From the NCBI GenBank assembly GCA_002412625.1, contig DHVK01000041.1:1-6395 (forward strand): a stretch of DNA of 6,395 nucleotides. The letters run 5' to 3'. The notes under the pieces are model-generated. The model ran no database searches and had not been told where the DNA came from. It saw only the letters and a list, made by a program, of their open reading frames with translations. Positions 1-6,333 of this stretch are shown here, piece after piece. The translations under genes were made by a program, and so were the position numbers. Source of the DNA: Cloacimonetes bacterium UBA5210 (GTDB lineage: Bacteria; Cloacimonadota; Cloacimonadia; Cloacimonadales; Cloacimonadaceae). The stretch's first letter is position 1. Every line of letters begins with the position of its first letter.

Positions 1-152
1 TCAATCCGTTCAATCTGCGTTCTATAAAATTGGTGCTGCGGAAGTGACAATATGCCTAGCTTTATGAAAAGATAGCGGAGACCGAAAAAAATGTTTGACA
101 GATACACATGGATATTAGACTTACGTTCAAGATCCTCAAACAAGGAGATTAC
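1..152. other. Upstream non-coding region, no supported gene
   Basis: All three forward frames close quickly: stops fall at 25-27, 45-47 and 65-67, so at most a 14-21 residue tail of an upstream gene could end here. None of the three tails is recognisable. Two promoter-like elements are visible: a TATAAA box at 23-28, whose -35 would fall at or beyond the window edge, and a perfect TTGACA at 95-100 with no good -10 at 16-18 nt spacing. Either could serve the gene starting at 153. I see no RNA gene and no terminator hairpin. Confidence 0.5.
142..147 (+). promoter_or_regulatory. Ribosome binding site that fixes the start at 153
   Basis: AAGGAG lies 5 nt before the ATG at 153. The in-frame ATG at 108 would add 15 residues, but it has no Shine-Dalgarno sequence upstream and would place this strong site inside the gene. 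The downstream ATG at 186 has only a weak purine stretch before it. The site closely matches the one before the gene at 1941. Confidence 0.85.
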
Positions 153-1826
153 ATGAATCAAGCCAATGCATCCAAAGGCGCTCAGATGAACATCGACCTC
201 GGGAAAATTTTGTTCAAACCCTGGTTAGCAGTGATCATGAGCCTCACATTGACTGCCTACTTGCTATACTTCCATTTGCCGGTTCTGAACCTTCGGTTCG
301 TGGGCTGGATACCGGCTTTAATATTTATCCTGCTCCCGTTTTGGGGTGTTCTCAAACTTAGAAAAGCCCTGGTCCTGCTCTCGATGGTGCTGGTGGTCCT
401 GCTTGTGGCGCTGCCCTTCTTTTCCAGCCCCTTGTTCCATCCTGCCAAGTATCGGCAATTGATCAACAAGGTGGAAGAAAGCAGCTTCACGGAGATGGTT
501 TCACCCATCAATATGGATCGCGTGCCGATCATTGATCAAGCTTTTGCCGCTTCCCTGGCCGAGAAGAAGCTGGGAGAGGATTTTGCCCTGGGCAGCCGGG
601 TCAGCTTGGGAGATCCCACTATTCAAATGGTGGATGGCAAGCTCTATTGGGTTGTCCCTCTGCTCCATAGCGGGTTCTTCAAATGGATGGCAAACACACA
701 GAACGGAACTCCGGGCTACATCATGGTCTCTGCCACCAATTCCCAGGACATCCATTTCATCCGGGAAGTGAACGGCAAAGCTCTGAACATCCGTTATCAG
801 AGCAATTCGTTCTTCAATCAGGATCTGAAACGGCACTTGTATCTTTCCGGGATCACCGGAGTGGCAATGGCGGGCGACACTTTCGAGATCGACGACAGCG
901 GAGAGCCTTATTGGACAATCACGCTCTATTCAAAGAAGATCGGTGTAAACGGCAATGAAGCTCTGGGGTTGGCCACCGTGCATGCCTGTAGCGGCGAGAT
1001 CAAATATTATCCCCTGATCAGGACCCAGGATGGCTTTAGTGATGAGCTCATCCCGGACTGGGTTGACCGTGTACAACCGGCATATTTCGTGCTTCCTCAG
1101 TTGAACTGGTGGGGAAAGTATGTCCGCGGATTTTGGAACACCAAGTTTGGTAAAAGAGATCTTCTGAGCACGACCGACGGCTACAACGTAATATATGGAG
1201 AAGACGGCCGCAGCTACTTCTACACCGGAATGTCCAGTGTGGGCGCGGATGAGGGAACAGTGGGCTTTGTGCTCACCAACACCCGCAATAAACAGACTTC
1301 GCTATACCTGATCTCCGGCGCCACCGAGCGGGCGGCAATGCGTTCCGCGGAAGGCAAAGTGCAGCAGTTCAAGTATTACGCCACCTTCCCGATTCTGGTG
1401 AACCTGGATGGCATCCCCACCTATTTCATGACGCTGAAGGATGCCGCCGGCTTGGTCAAGATGTACTGCTTTGTCTCCGTAAGCGATTTCTCATTGGTGG
1501 GCGTGGGCGAAACCGTGAAAAGCGCCAGAGAGAGCTATCAGATGAACCTGGTCACTTCACGCAGCGGTTCCATGGCTGAAGCTGCTCTGAGTATGACTTC
1601 CGCCGAGGGTAGAATCACCAGAATCGCCACGGACGTGAAAGATGGCAGGAGTTACTATTATTTTGCTTTAGAAACCCAACCCGGATTGATCTTCATCGCG
1701 ACCAGCAACCTCAGCACCTTCTTGCCCTTGAGCAAAGAGGGAGATTTGGTAAGCCTTAAATATATGCAGACCTCCGGAAACGAGATAAATATCAACGAAT
1801 TCAAGAATCTAAGTATAAAAGGCTGA
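153..1826 (+). CDS. Inner-membrane protein with three N-terminal TM helices and a large periplasmic domain, function unknown
   Basis: This encodes 557 residues from the ATG at 153, chosen for the AAGGAG site 5 nt upstream. Hydrophobic stretches at about residues 24-41, 48-66 and 71-90 look like three membrane helices. The basic KLRK loop between the second and third suggests that loop is cytoplasmic, which places residues ~95-557 on the periplasmic side. No signal peptide or catalytic motif is evident. Two segments look loosely PepSY-like. The first is at ~129-168, helix-rich and then DGKLYWVV, followed by SGFFKW at 173-178 and TPGYIMVSAT at 186-195. The second is at ~394-430, with AMRSAEGKVQ followed by PTYFMTLKD. 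Further blocks are YTGMSSVG from 357 and KMYCFVSVSDF with VGVGET up to ~454. From memory, these blocks resemble an uncharacterised family of ~550-600 residue membrane proteins common in Firmicutes; this is unverified. It is probably full length. The adhesin gene starts 114 bp downstream, with no clear terminator between. The existence of the gene is secure; its role is not known. Confidence 0.93.
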   Translation: MNQANASKGAQMNIDLGKILFKPWLAVIMSLTLTAYLLYFHLPVLNLRFVGWIPALIFILLPFWGVLKLRKALVLLSMVLVVLLVALPFFSSPLFHPAKYRQLINKVEESSFTEMVSPINMDRVPIIDQAFAASLAEKKLGEDFALGSRVSLGDPTIQMVDGKLYWVVPLLHSGFFKWMANTQNGTPGYIMVSATNSQDIHFIREVNGKALNIRYQSNSFFNQDLKRHLYLSGITGVAMAGDTFEIDDSGEPYWTITLYSKKIGVNGNEALGLATVHACSGEIKYYPLIRTQDGFSDELIPDWVDRVQPAYFVLPQLNWWGKYVRGFWNTKFGKRDLLSTTDGYNVIYGEDGRSYFYTGMSSVGADEGTVGFVLTNTRNKQTSLYLISGATERAAMRSAEGKVQQFKYYATFPILVNLDGIPTYFMTLKDAAGLVKMYCFVSVSDFSLVGVGETVKSARESYQMNLVTSRSGSMAEAALSMTSAEGRITRIATDVKDGRSYYYFALETQPGLIFIATSNLSTFLPLSKEGDLVSLKYMQTSGNEININEFKNLSIKG

Positions 1827-1834
1827 GTTTTTGC

Positions 1835-1863
1835 TTGACATAATTTTTGGAATCTACAGAATT
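1835..1863 (+). promoter_or_regulatory. Candidate sigma70-type promoter for the adhesin gene
   Basis: A perfect TTGACA (-35) lies at 1835-1840. The -10 candidate is CAGAAT at 1857-1862 (16-nt spacer, 4 of 6 consensus positions) or AGAATT one base later (17-nt spacer). Transcription would start near 1869, giving a 5' UTR of about 70 nt that contains the hairpin at 1885-1903. A Bacteroidota-type promoter (TTTG and TAnnTTTG) does not fit well here. The -35 box is convincing and the -10 is weak. Confidence 0.45.
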
Positions 1864-1884
1864 AGCAAAACGAGATACTGGAAA

Positions 1885-1903
1885 GTTTGGCATAGCGCCA
1901 AAC
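1885..1903 (+). promoter_or_regulatory. Perfect 7-bp hairpin in the probable 5' UTR of the adhesin gene
   Basis: GTTTGGC (1885-1891) and GCCAAAC (1897-1903) form a perfect inverted repeat around a 5-nt ATAGC loop. No T-run follows, so it is not a standard intrinsic terminator for the upstream gene. It ends 26 nt before the ribosome binding site. Plausible roles are mRNA stabilisation, a translation-control element or a protein-binding operator; none is demonstrated. Confidence 0.5.
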
Positions 1904-1929
1904 ATATCACTTTGATAGAAATACAAAAC

Positions 1930-1935
1930 AAGGAG
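1930..1935 (+). promoter_or_regulatory. Ribosome binding site for the adhesin gene
   Basis: AAGGAG lies 5 nt before the ATG at 1941. The surrounding leader repeats the one before the first gene almost exactly: both read AAACAAGGAGA, then a few bases, then ACATG. This start also places a proper signal peptide at the N-terminus. Confidence 0.85.
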
Positions 1936-1940
1936 ACAAC

Positions 1941-4900
1941 ATGCAAAACAAGCTGAACAGATTGTTCCTAATGCTGGTTTTAACGGCCTTCGCCGTCAGT
2001 AGTTGGGCAGCGGTAAGTGATTACACATTTACCAGTTCTTTAGGGTCCTACACTGAAATCACAGATGGAACCTTGATTCCGATGCCGGATCCATACGTTG
2101 CAAACCCGGTATTCCTCGCGATTCCTTTAGGGTTTGACTTTACATATGACGGCACAAGCTATAGCACAGTAAGCATAGCTGAAAATGCTTTCCTTGCGAT
2201 GGGGGATGTGGTTGTGACAAACAACCTGCCCATCAGCTCTGCAACAGGCAGCAACAACGTAGTAGCAGCAATGAGCAGAGATATTATCCCCCGGGATGAT
2301 GGTAGCTTGACCTACCAAACCACCGGCACCGCGCCAAACCGGATCTTCACCGTGCAATGGAAGAACTTCCGCAGGTTCCCAACCACTGCTGCCAATGATA
2401 TCCTCAATTTTCAGATTCAGCTTCATGAAGGCAGCAACGACGTCGTATTCTCATACGGTTCGATCACTGCCATAAACGTTATAACCGCAGCAACCGTACA
2501 GGTTGGACTGCGCGGCGCAAGTAACGAAGATTTCAATAATCGCACAACCGTTACGGACTGGGCTGCCACCGAAGCAGGGGCTGCCAATAACGCCAGTTGC
2601 AGACTTAGCGACACAGTTTTCCCTGTTGCTGGCCTCACCTATAGCTTCAGCCCCGTTCAACAAGGCAATCCCCCCATGGCTGCCGTGAACCCCAATCCCG
2701 CAAACGCGGCAATCAACGTTAGCCCCGCAACCGCTCTTGCCTGGATGTCCGGCGGCGGAGCTCCCACCGGTTACAAGGTGTATTTTGGAACGAACAACCC
2801 GCCCACCAACATTGTAAACGGCACCACTCAGACCGGCACAAGCTATCAGCCTACAATGCTGAACTATAGCACCACATATTTCTGGCAGATCGTGCCCTTC
2901 AACGAAGACGGAGATGCCCTGGATTGCCCCGTTTGGACTTTCACTACTTGGGCAGATCCCACTGTCACGGTCTACCCGTACATGGAGAATTTTGACAATG
3001 TGACAAGCCCTGCCCTGCCTATCGGCTGGAGCACTATTAACGCCAATGCTGACGCCTACACCTGGGAAAGTTTTGCCGATGCCAATGCAAACACTCCCCC
3101 TAACGCCATGCGTATCCGCTACAACGCAACTATTGCAATGAACGATTGGCTGATCTCTCCCCCACTTCAGGTAACCGGAGAATACATCTACAAGATCAGC
3201 TTCTATTACAAAGCAAATACCGCTTCCTACCCGGAAAAGCTTGCCCTGTACATGGGTAATGCCCCTAGCGCAGCCGCAATGACCAATCAGCTCTGGATAA
3301 ACACAAATATCACAAACACCACTTATCAGATGGCTGAAGTGCTAGTCCCGATGACCACTGATGGCAACATCTATCTGGGATTCCACGGCCACAGTGCCGC
3401 AAATCAGTTCTATCTGTTCCTGGATAGCGTAAAAGTGGAAGAAATGACCGAAATGCTGGTTCCTCCCACAAATCTCGCTGCCACAGTGAACGGTAACGAC
3501 GTGCATCTCACCTGGGAAGGTCCTGAAGTTCCGATTACCAGCTTCAACGATGATTTCGAAAGTTATGCTGATTTCTCTCTCAGCTTCGACCCCTGGACTC
3601 TGGTGGATGTTGATGGTTCTTCAACCTACGGTTTCTCCGGTACTACATTCCCAAATAGCGGCGCCACCATGGCTTACATCATCTTCAACCCCGCGATGAC
3701 CGTTCCGCCCTTGACCGGAGCAGACGCGCACAGCGGCACAAAATATGCCGCCAGCTTCGCTTCAACTACCCCCACAAACGACGATTGGATGATCTCCCCG
3801 CTGGTAGATGTTGCAGCCGGTTATTCCGTGAACTTCTGGGCAAAATCCTATACCGCCGAATACGGCCTGGAACGCTTCAAAGTAGGCGTATCCACCGGTG
3901 GCACAGCGCCTGCGGATTTCACCATCATCAGCGGCGCGAATTATATTCAGGCACCGATTAACTGGACAAACTACAACTATGACCTCAGTGCCTATGCCGG
4001 TCAGCAGATTCGCGTAGCAATTCAATGCGTATCAAACGATGCCTTCATCTTCTTTGTGGATGATTTCAGCATCGACAGCGCTCCTGCCCGTTTCAGCGAT
4101 CCCTTGGTTAGCACAGGCTCACAGGCTACTGTAGCCCGCAGCATCGTCTCACCCACCCCCGGTCCTGTACCGACCACTGTTAATCGTGACATGCTGGGCT
4201 ACAAGATCTATCGTGATAGCGCTCTGGTCGGAACAGTTGACAGCAACACTCTTGCCTTCGACGATATGGATCTGGATCTGGGTAGCTACAGCTACACTGT
4301 TACCGCATATTACGATGGTGGCGAATCCGAACCCGCAGGCCCGGTAAGCGTCAATATCATTGAACTGCTTCCCCCGCTTGATCTGGCTGCTACAGTCGAA
4401 CTCAACGACGTAACATTGAGCTGGAACAGCCCCGTTCCTCCGCTGGAAGGCGAATGGCTTTCCTGGAGCAACAACGATCTGATCGACAATAGCATCGGCA
4501 CAAATGCCGCAGTAGTATTCGATGTTGCCCATATGTTTGATGCCACAGACCTGGCTGAGTATCAGGGTTCCGCAGTTGCCCAAGTGATGTTTGCTCCTAC
4601 ATTTGCCAATTGCGTGTACACGATCAAAGTATGGACCGGTGGCACTGCCACTACTCCGGGCTCTCTGCTATATTCTGCAGTTGCCCAAAACGTAATCACC
4701 GACGAATGGAATACCCATATTCTCTCAACTCCTGTAACTGTACCCACAGACAGACTCTGGGTAGGTTACGAAGTCAATACCCAGGGTGGTCATCCTGCCG
4801 GTTGCGATGTCGGTCCGCAGATCGAAGGCAAAGGCAACATCATGAACTACGGTGGTTGGACCACTCTCTCTCAGGTAAATGAAGCACTCACTTACAACTG

Positions 4901-6083
4901 GCAGATCCAGACCTTCGTGGCCTCCAATGCCACCATGAAGAAAATCGCGCCCAAGGTGATCGCCGAGACTCCGAAGAGTATCCCCACCGGTGCTCTCAGC
5001 CTCAGCAAAGTGCAATCTACCCGCAGCAACCGTGCCTTGATCGGCTACAAAGTGTATCGTGATGGCGAACAGATCGCTTCCATCAATGATCCCGCAATCA
5101 CCACCTATACCGATAACAACCTGGTGAATGGCGACTATGTATATGGCGTAACCGCTCAATACAGCGAAGGTGAATCTTCTCCCGCGACAGTGAACGTAAC
5201 TGTATTCTTGGAACTGGCTCCCGTGATTCTGGAAGACAGCTTCGAGACCTACGACGATTTCGCCATGGCAATGGCGCCCTGGACCCTTCTGGACCAAGAC
5301 GGCTCTGCCACCTATGGCTTCGACGGCATCACCTTCCCCAATAGTGAATCTGCAATGGCGTACATCGTCTTCAATCCCAGCGCCACAGTGCCTCCGATTA
5401 CCGGCATGGATCCCCATACCGGCAGCAAAATGGCCGCCAGCTTTGCCGCGGTGAATGGACCCAATAGCGACTGGATGTTTACTCCCAGAATCAACCTGGG
5501 TGATAACAGCAGCGTGAAATTCTGGGCCAAGAGCCACACTGCTCAATACGGCCTGGAACGCTTCAGAGTAGGTGTATCCACCGCTCCGGCGATCTACCCG
5601 CAGCTCTTCACCTACATCACCGGCACCAGCCATGTGGAAGCTCCCACAGCCTGGACCGAATTCTTCTATGATCTCTCCGCCTATGATAACCAAAGCGTGT
5701 ATATCGGTATCCGTTGTGTCTCCGATGATGCTTTTGTGTTCTACGTGGATGATGTCACAGTTCACAGCGGACCTTCTTCAAACGACGATAACACTGTACC
5801 TGTGGTAAAAACCGAACTGAAAGGCAACTATCCGAACCCCTTCAATCCGGAAACCACCATTCGTTACAGCGTGAGAGACAATGGTCCCGTAAATATCGAG
5901 ATCTACAACCTGAAGGGTCAGTTGATCAAGAGTCTGGTGAATGCCGAAAAAGCCGCCGGTGAACACAGCGTGGTTTGGAACGGCACTGATAACAACAACC
6001 GCTCCGTAAGCTCCGGTGTTTATTTCTTCAAGATGAAAGCCGGAAAATACAGCAGCTCCAAGAAAATGATCCTGATGAAATAG
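1941..6083 (+). CDS. Large secreted multi-domain adhesin-like protein with cleaved-adhesin and fn3 domains and a T9SS-type C-terminal sorting domain
   Basis: This encodes 1380 residues. It has a signal peptide at 1-23 (basic NKLNR, hydrophobic core, SWA before the probable cleavage site). Domains in order: an N-terminal beta-rich module (~26-238, ending GLTYSFSP); an fn3-like module (~244-336); a choice-of-anchor J/cleaved-adhesin domain (~344-500, with NDWLISP and FYLFLDSVKV); the first half of an fn3 (507-531); a second cleaved-adhesin domain (~537-713, with DDWMISP, FWAKS, YGLERFKVGVST and FFVDD); the second half of that fn3 (from GYKIYRD at 753 to ~806); the first half of another fn3 (810-834); a different beta-sandwich insert (~835-994, with YTIKVWTGG and PAGCDVGP); that fn3's second half (GYKVYRD at 1035 to ~1089); a third cleaved-adhesin domain (~1098-1276); and a sorting domain (1293-1380, YPNPFNP at 1297-1303, ending KKMILMK). 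The C-terminal domain is the kind recognised by the type IX secretion system in the FCB group, so the protein is probably exported and anchored at, or released from, the outer surface. Cleaved-adhesin domains are known from gingipain haemagglutinin regions. I see no peptidase or glycosidase catalytic motif, so a binding or structural role is inferred. The ligand is unknown. Confidence 0.95.
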   Translation: MQNKLNRLFLMLVLTAFAVSSWAAVSDYTFTSSLGSYTEITDGTLIPMPDPYVANPVFLAIPLGFDFTYDGTSYSTVSIAENAFLAMGDVVVTNNLPISSATGSNNVVAAMSRDIIPRDDGSLTYQTTGTAPNRIFTVQWKNFRRFPTTAANDILNFQIQLHEGSNDVVFSYGSITAINVITAATVQVGLRGASNEDFNNRTTVTDWAATEAGAANNASCRLSDTVFPVAGLTYSFSPVQQGNPPMAAVNPNPANAAINVSPATALAWMSGGGAPTGYKVYFGTNNPPTNIVNGTTQTGTSYQPTMLNYSTTYFWQIVPFNEDGDALDCPVWTFTTWADPTVTVYPYMENFDNVTSPALPIGWSTINANADAYTWESFADANANTPPNAMRIRYNATIAMNDWLISPPLQVTGEYIYKISFYYKANTASYPEKLALYMGNAPSAAAMTNQLWINTNITNTTYQMAEVLVPMTTDGNIYLGFHGHSAANQFYLFLDSVKVEEMTEMLVPPTNLAATVNGNDVHLTWEGPEVPITSFNDDFESYADFSLSFDPWTLVDVDGSSTYGFSGTTFPNSGATMAYIIFNPAMTVPPLTGADAHSGTKYAASFASTTPTNDDWMISPLVDVAAGYSVNFWAKSYTAEYGLERFKVGVSTGGTAPADFTIISGANYIQAPINWTNYNYDLSAYAGQQIRVAIQCVSNDAFIFFVDDFSIDSAPARFSDPLVSTGSQATVARSIVSPTPGPVPTTVNRDMLGYKIYRDSALVGTVDSNTLAFDDMDLDLGSYSYTVTAYYDGGESEPAGPVSVNIIELLPPLDLAATVELNDVTLSWNSPVPPLEGEWLSWSNNDLIDNSIGTNAAVVFDVAHMFDATDLAEYQGSAVAQVMFAPTFANCVYTIKVWTGGTATTPGSLLYSAVAQNVITDEWNTHILSTPVTVPTDRLWVGYEVNTQGGHPAGCDVGPQIEGKGNIMNYGGWTTLSQVNEALTYNWQIQTFVASNATMKKIAPKVIAETPKSIPTGALSLSKVQSTRSNRALIGYKVYRDGEQIASINDPAITTYTDNNLVNGDYVYGVTAQYSEGESSPATVNVTVFLELAPVILEDSFETYDDFAMAMAPWTLLDQDGSATYGFDGITFPNSESAMAYIVFNPSATVPPITGMDPHTGSKMAASFAAVNGPNSDWMFTPRINLGDNSSVKFWAKSHTAQYGLERFRVGVSTAPAIYPQLFTYITGTSHVEAPTAWTEFFYDLSAYDNQSVYIGIRCVSDDAFVFYVDDVTVHSGPSSNDDNTVPVVKTELKGNYPNPFNPETTIRYSVRDNGPVNIEIYNLKGQLIKSLVNAEKAAGEHSVVWNGTDNNNRSVSSGVYFFKMKAGKYSSSKKMILMK
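3555..4079 (+). repeat. Intragenic domain repeat, copy A (nested in an fn3)
   Basis: Residues 539-713 of the adhesin form a cleaved-adhesin domain about 55% identical (97 of about 175 aligned by hand, one single-residue gap) to residues 1101-1276. Shared blocks are PWTL, TYGF, TFPNS, TVPP, YGLERF, VGVST, YDLSAY, CVS-DAF and VDD. This copy sits between the two halves of an fn3 module. Confidence 0.9.
5241..5768 (+). repeat. Intragenic domain repeat, copy B (free-standing)
   Basis: Residues 1101-1276 of the adhesin are homologous to residues 539-713, in the same order and with one extra residue. Unlike copy A, this copy is not bracketed by fn3 halves. It follows a complete fn3 second half (ending near 1089) and leads straight into a short Ser/Asn/Asp-rich linker and the sorting domain. 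Confidence 0.9.
5817..6080 (+). other. C-terminal sorting domain (T9SS type A / FlgD-Ig-like)
   Basis: Residues 1293-1380 begin LKGNYPNPFNP, continue with ETTIRYSV, then VNIEIYNLKGQLIKSL, GEHSVVWNG and SSGVYFFKMKAG, and end in KKMILMK. These are the characteristic strands of the Por-secretion-tail family. In Bacteroidota this domain directs outer-membrane translocation by the type IX system and is usually removed. Whether this organism has that system cannot be seen from the window. Confidence 0.9.
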
Positions 6084-6112
6084 TATTCTCAGGAATAATA
6101 ATCCCAATTCTC

Positions 6113-6140
6113 AGGCTCCCTCCGGGGAGCCTTTTTTTTT
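6113..6140 (+). terminator. Intrinsic terminator of the adhesin gene
   Basis: AGGCTCCC (6113-6120) pairs with GGGAGCCT (6125-6132) around a TCCG loop. The stem is 8 bp and GC-rich, and a run of T continues to 6140. It begins 30 nt after the TAG at 6081-6083. This is a textbook rho-independent terminator. Confidence 0.93.
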
Positions 6141-6210
6141 GTTTATTCCAACGGAGAGCTCACACAACATGATGATTGGATATCTTGGGTTGTGGGGATA
6201 ACACGCAGTC

Positions 6211-6330
6211 CATGGGTGGGTGCTGTTTTTGTTTCGAGCTGGATGGTGCTTTCGGGTGGCTGCTGCTTTTGTTTCGGGTTGGGAGGTATTTTCGGGTGGC
6301 TGCTGCTTTTGTTTCGGGTAGGGTGCTGTC
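6211..6330. repeat. Three-copy 40-bp GT-rich tandem repeat
   Basis: GTTTCG recurs at exactly 6231, 6271 and 6311, giving a period of 40 bp. Copies 2 (6251-6290) and 3 (6291-6330) are identical over their first 29 bp and then diverge. Copy 1 (6211-6250) is recognisably related but degenerate. Each of the two good units contains two TTCGGGT boxes (6251, 6273, 6291, 6313; alternating spacing 22 and 18). A 40-bp period is not a multiple of three and I see no reading frame with a start, so it is non-coding. Confidence 0.85.
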
Positions 6331-6333
6331 TGG

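Noticed and set aside
3..47. A short frame reading NPFN near the start and ending LVLRK, resembling a sorting-domain tail
   Set aside because: A real domain of this type needs about 80 residues after NPFN; only about 10 follow here. The resemblance is coincidental or at best unprovable at the window edge.
108..152. A 15-codon N-terminal extension of the first gene from the ATG at 108
   Set aside because: There is no ribosome binding site before it, and a strong AAGGAG sits 5 nt before the ATG at 153.
1885..1910. The intergenic hairpin as a terminator of the first gene
   Set aside because: No T-run follows the stem, and the hairpin lies downstream of a promoter-like element.
4149..4583. A 144-codon minus-strand open frame inside the adhesin gene
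   Set aside because: It is antisense to the fn3 region, with no recognisable motif; its composition mirrors the opposite strand.
4725..5765. A 346-codon open frame on the minus strand inside the adhesin gene
   Set aside because: It lies wholly antisense to well-recognised domains, and its translation is rich in Gly, His, Ile and Val with no domain pattern. It is a by-product of codon usage in the real gene.
5778..6107. A minus-strand open frame overlapping the 3' end of the adhesin gene
   Set aside because: It is antisense to the sorting domain, starts between the stop codon and the terminator, and shows no family signature.
6169..6201. A small gene starting at the ATG at 6169
   Set aside because: It stops after 10 codons and the nearest GGAG is 12 nt upstream.
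6211..6330. A CRISPR array
   Set aside because: The units are contiguous with a 40-bp period and no unique spacers; divergence is gradual within units, and there is no palindromic repeat.
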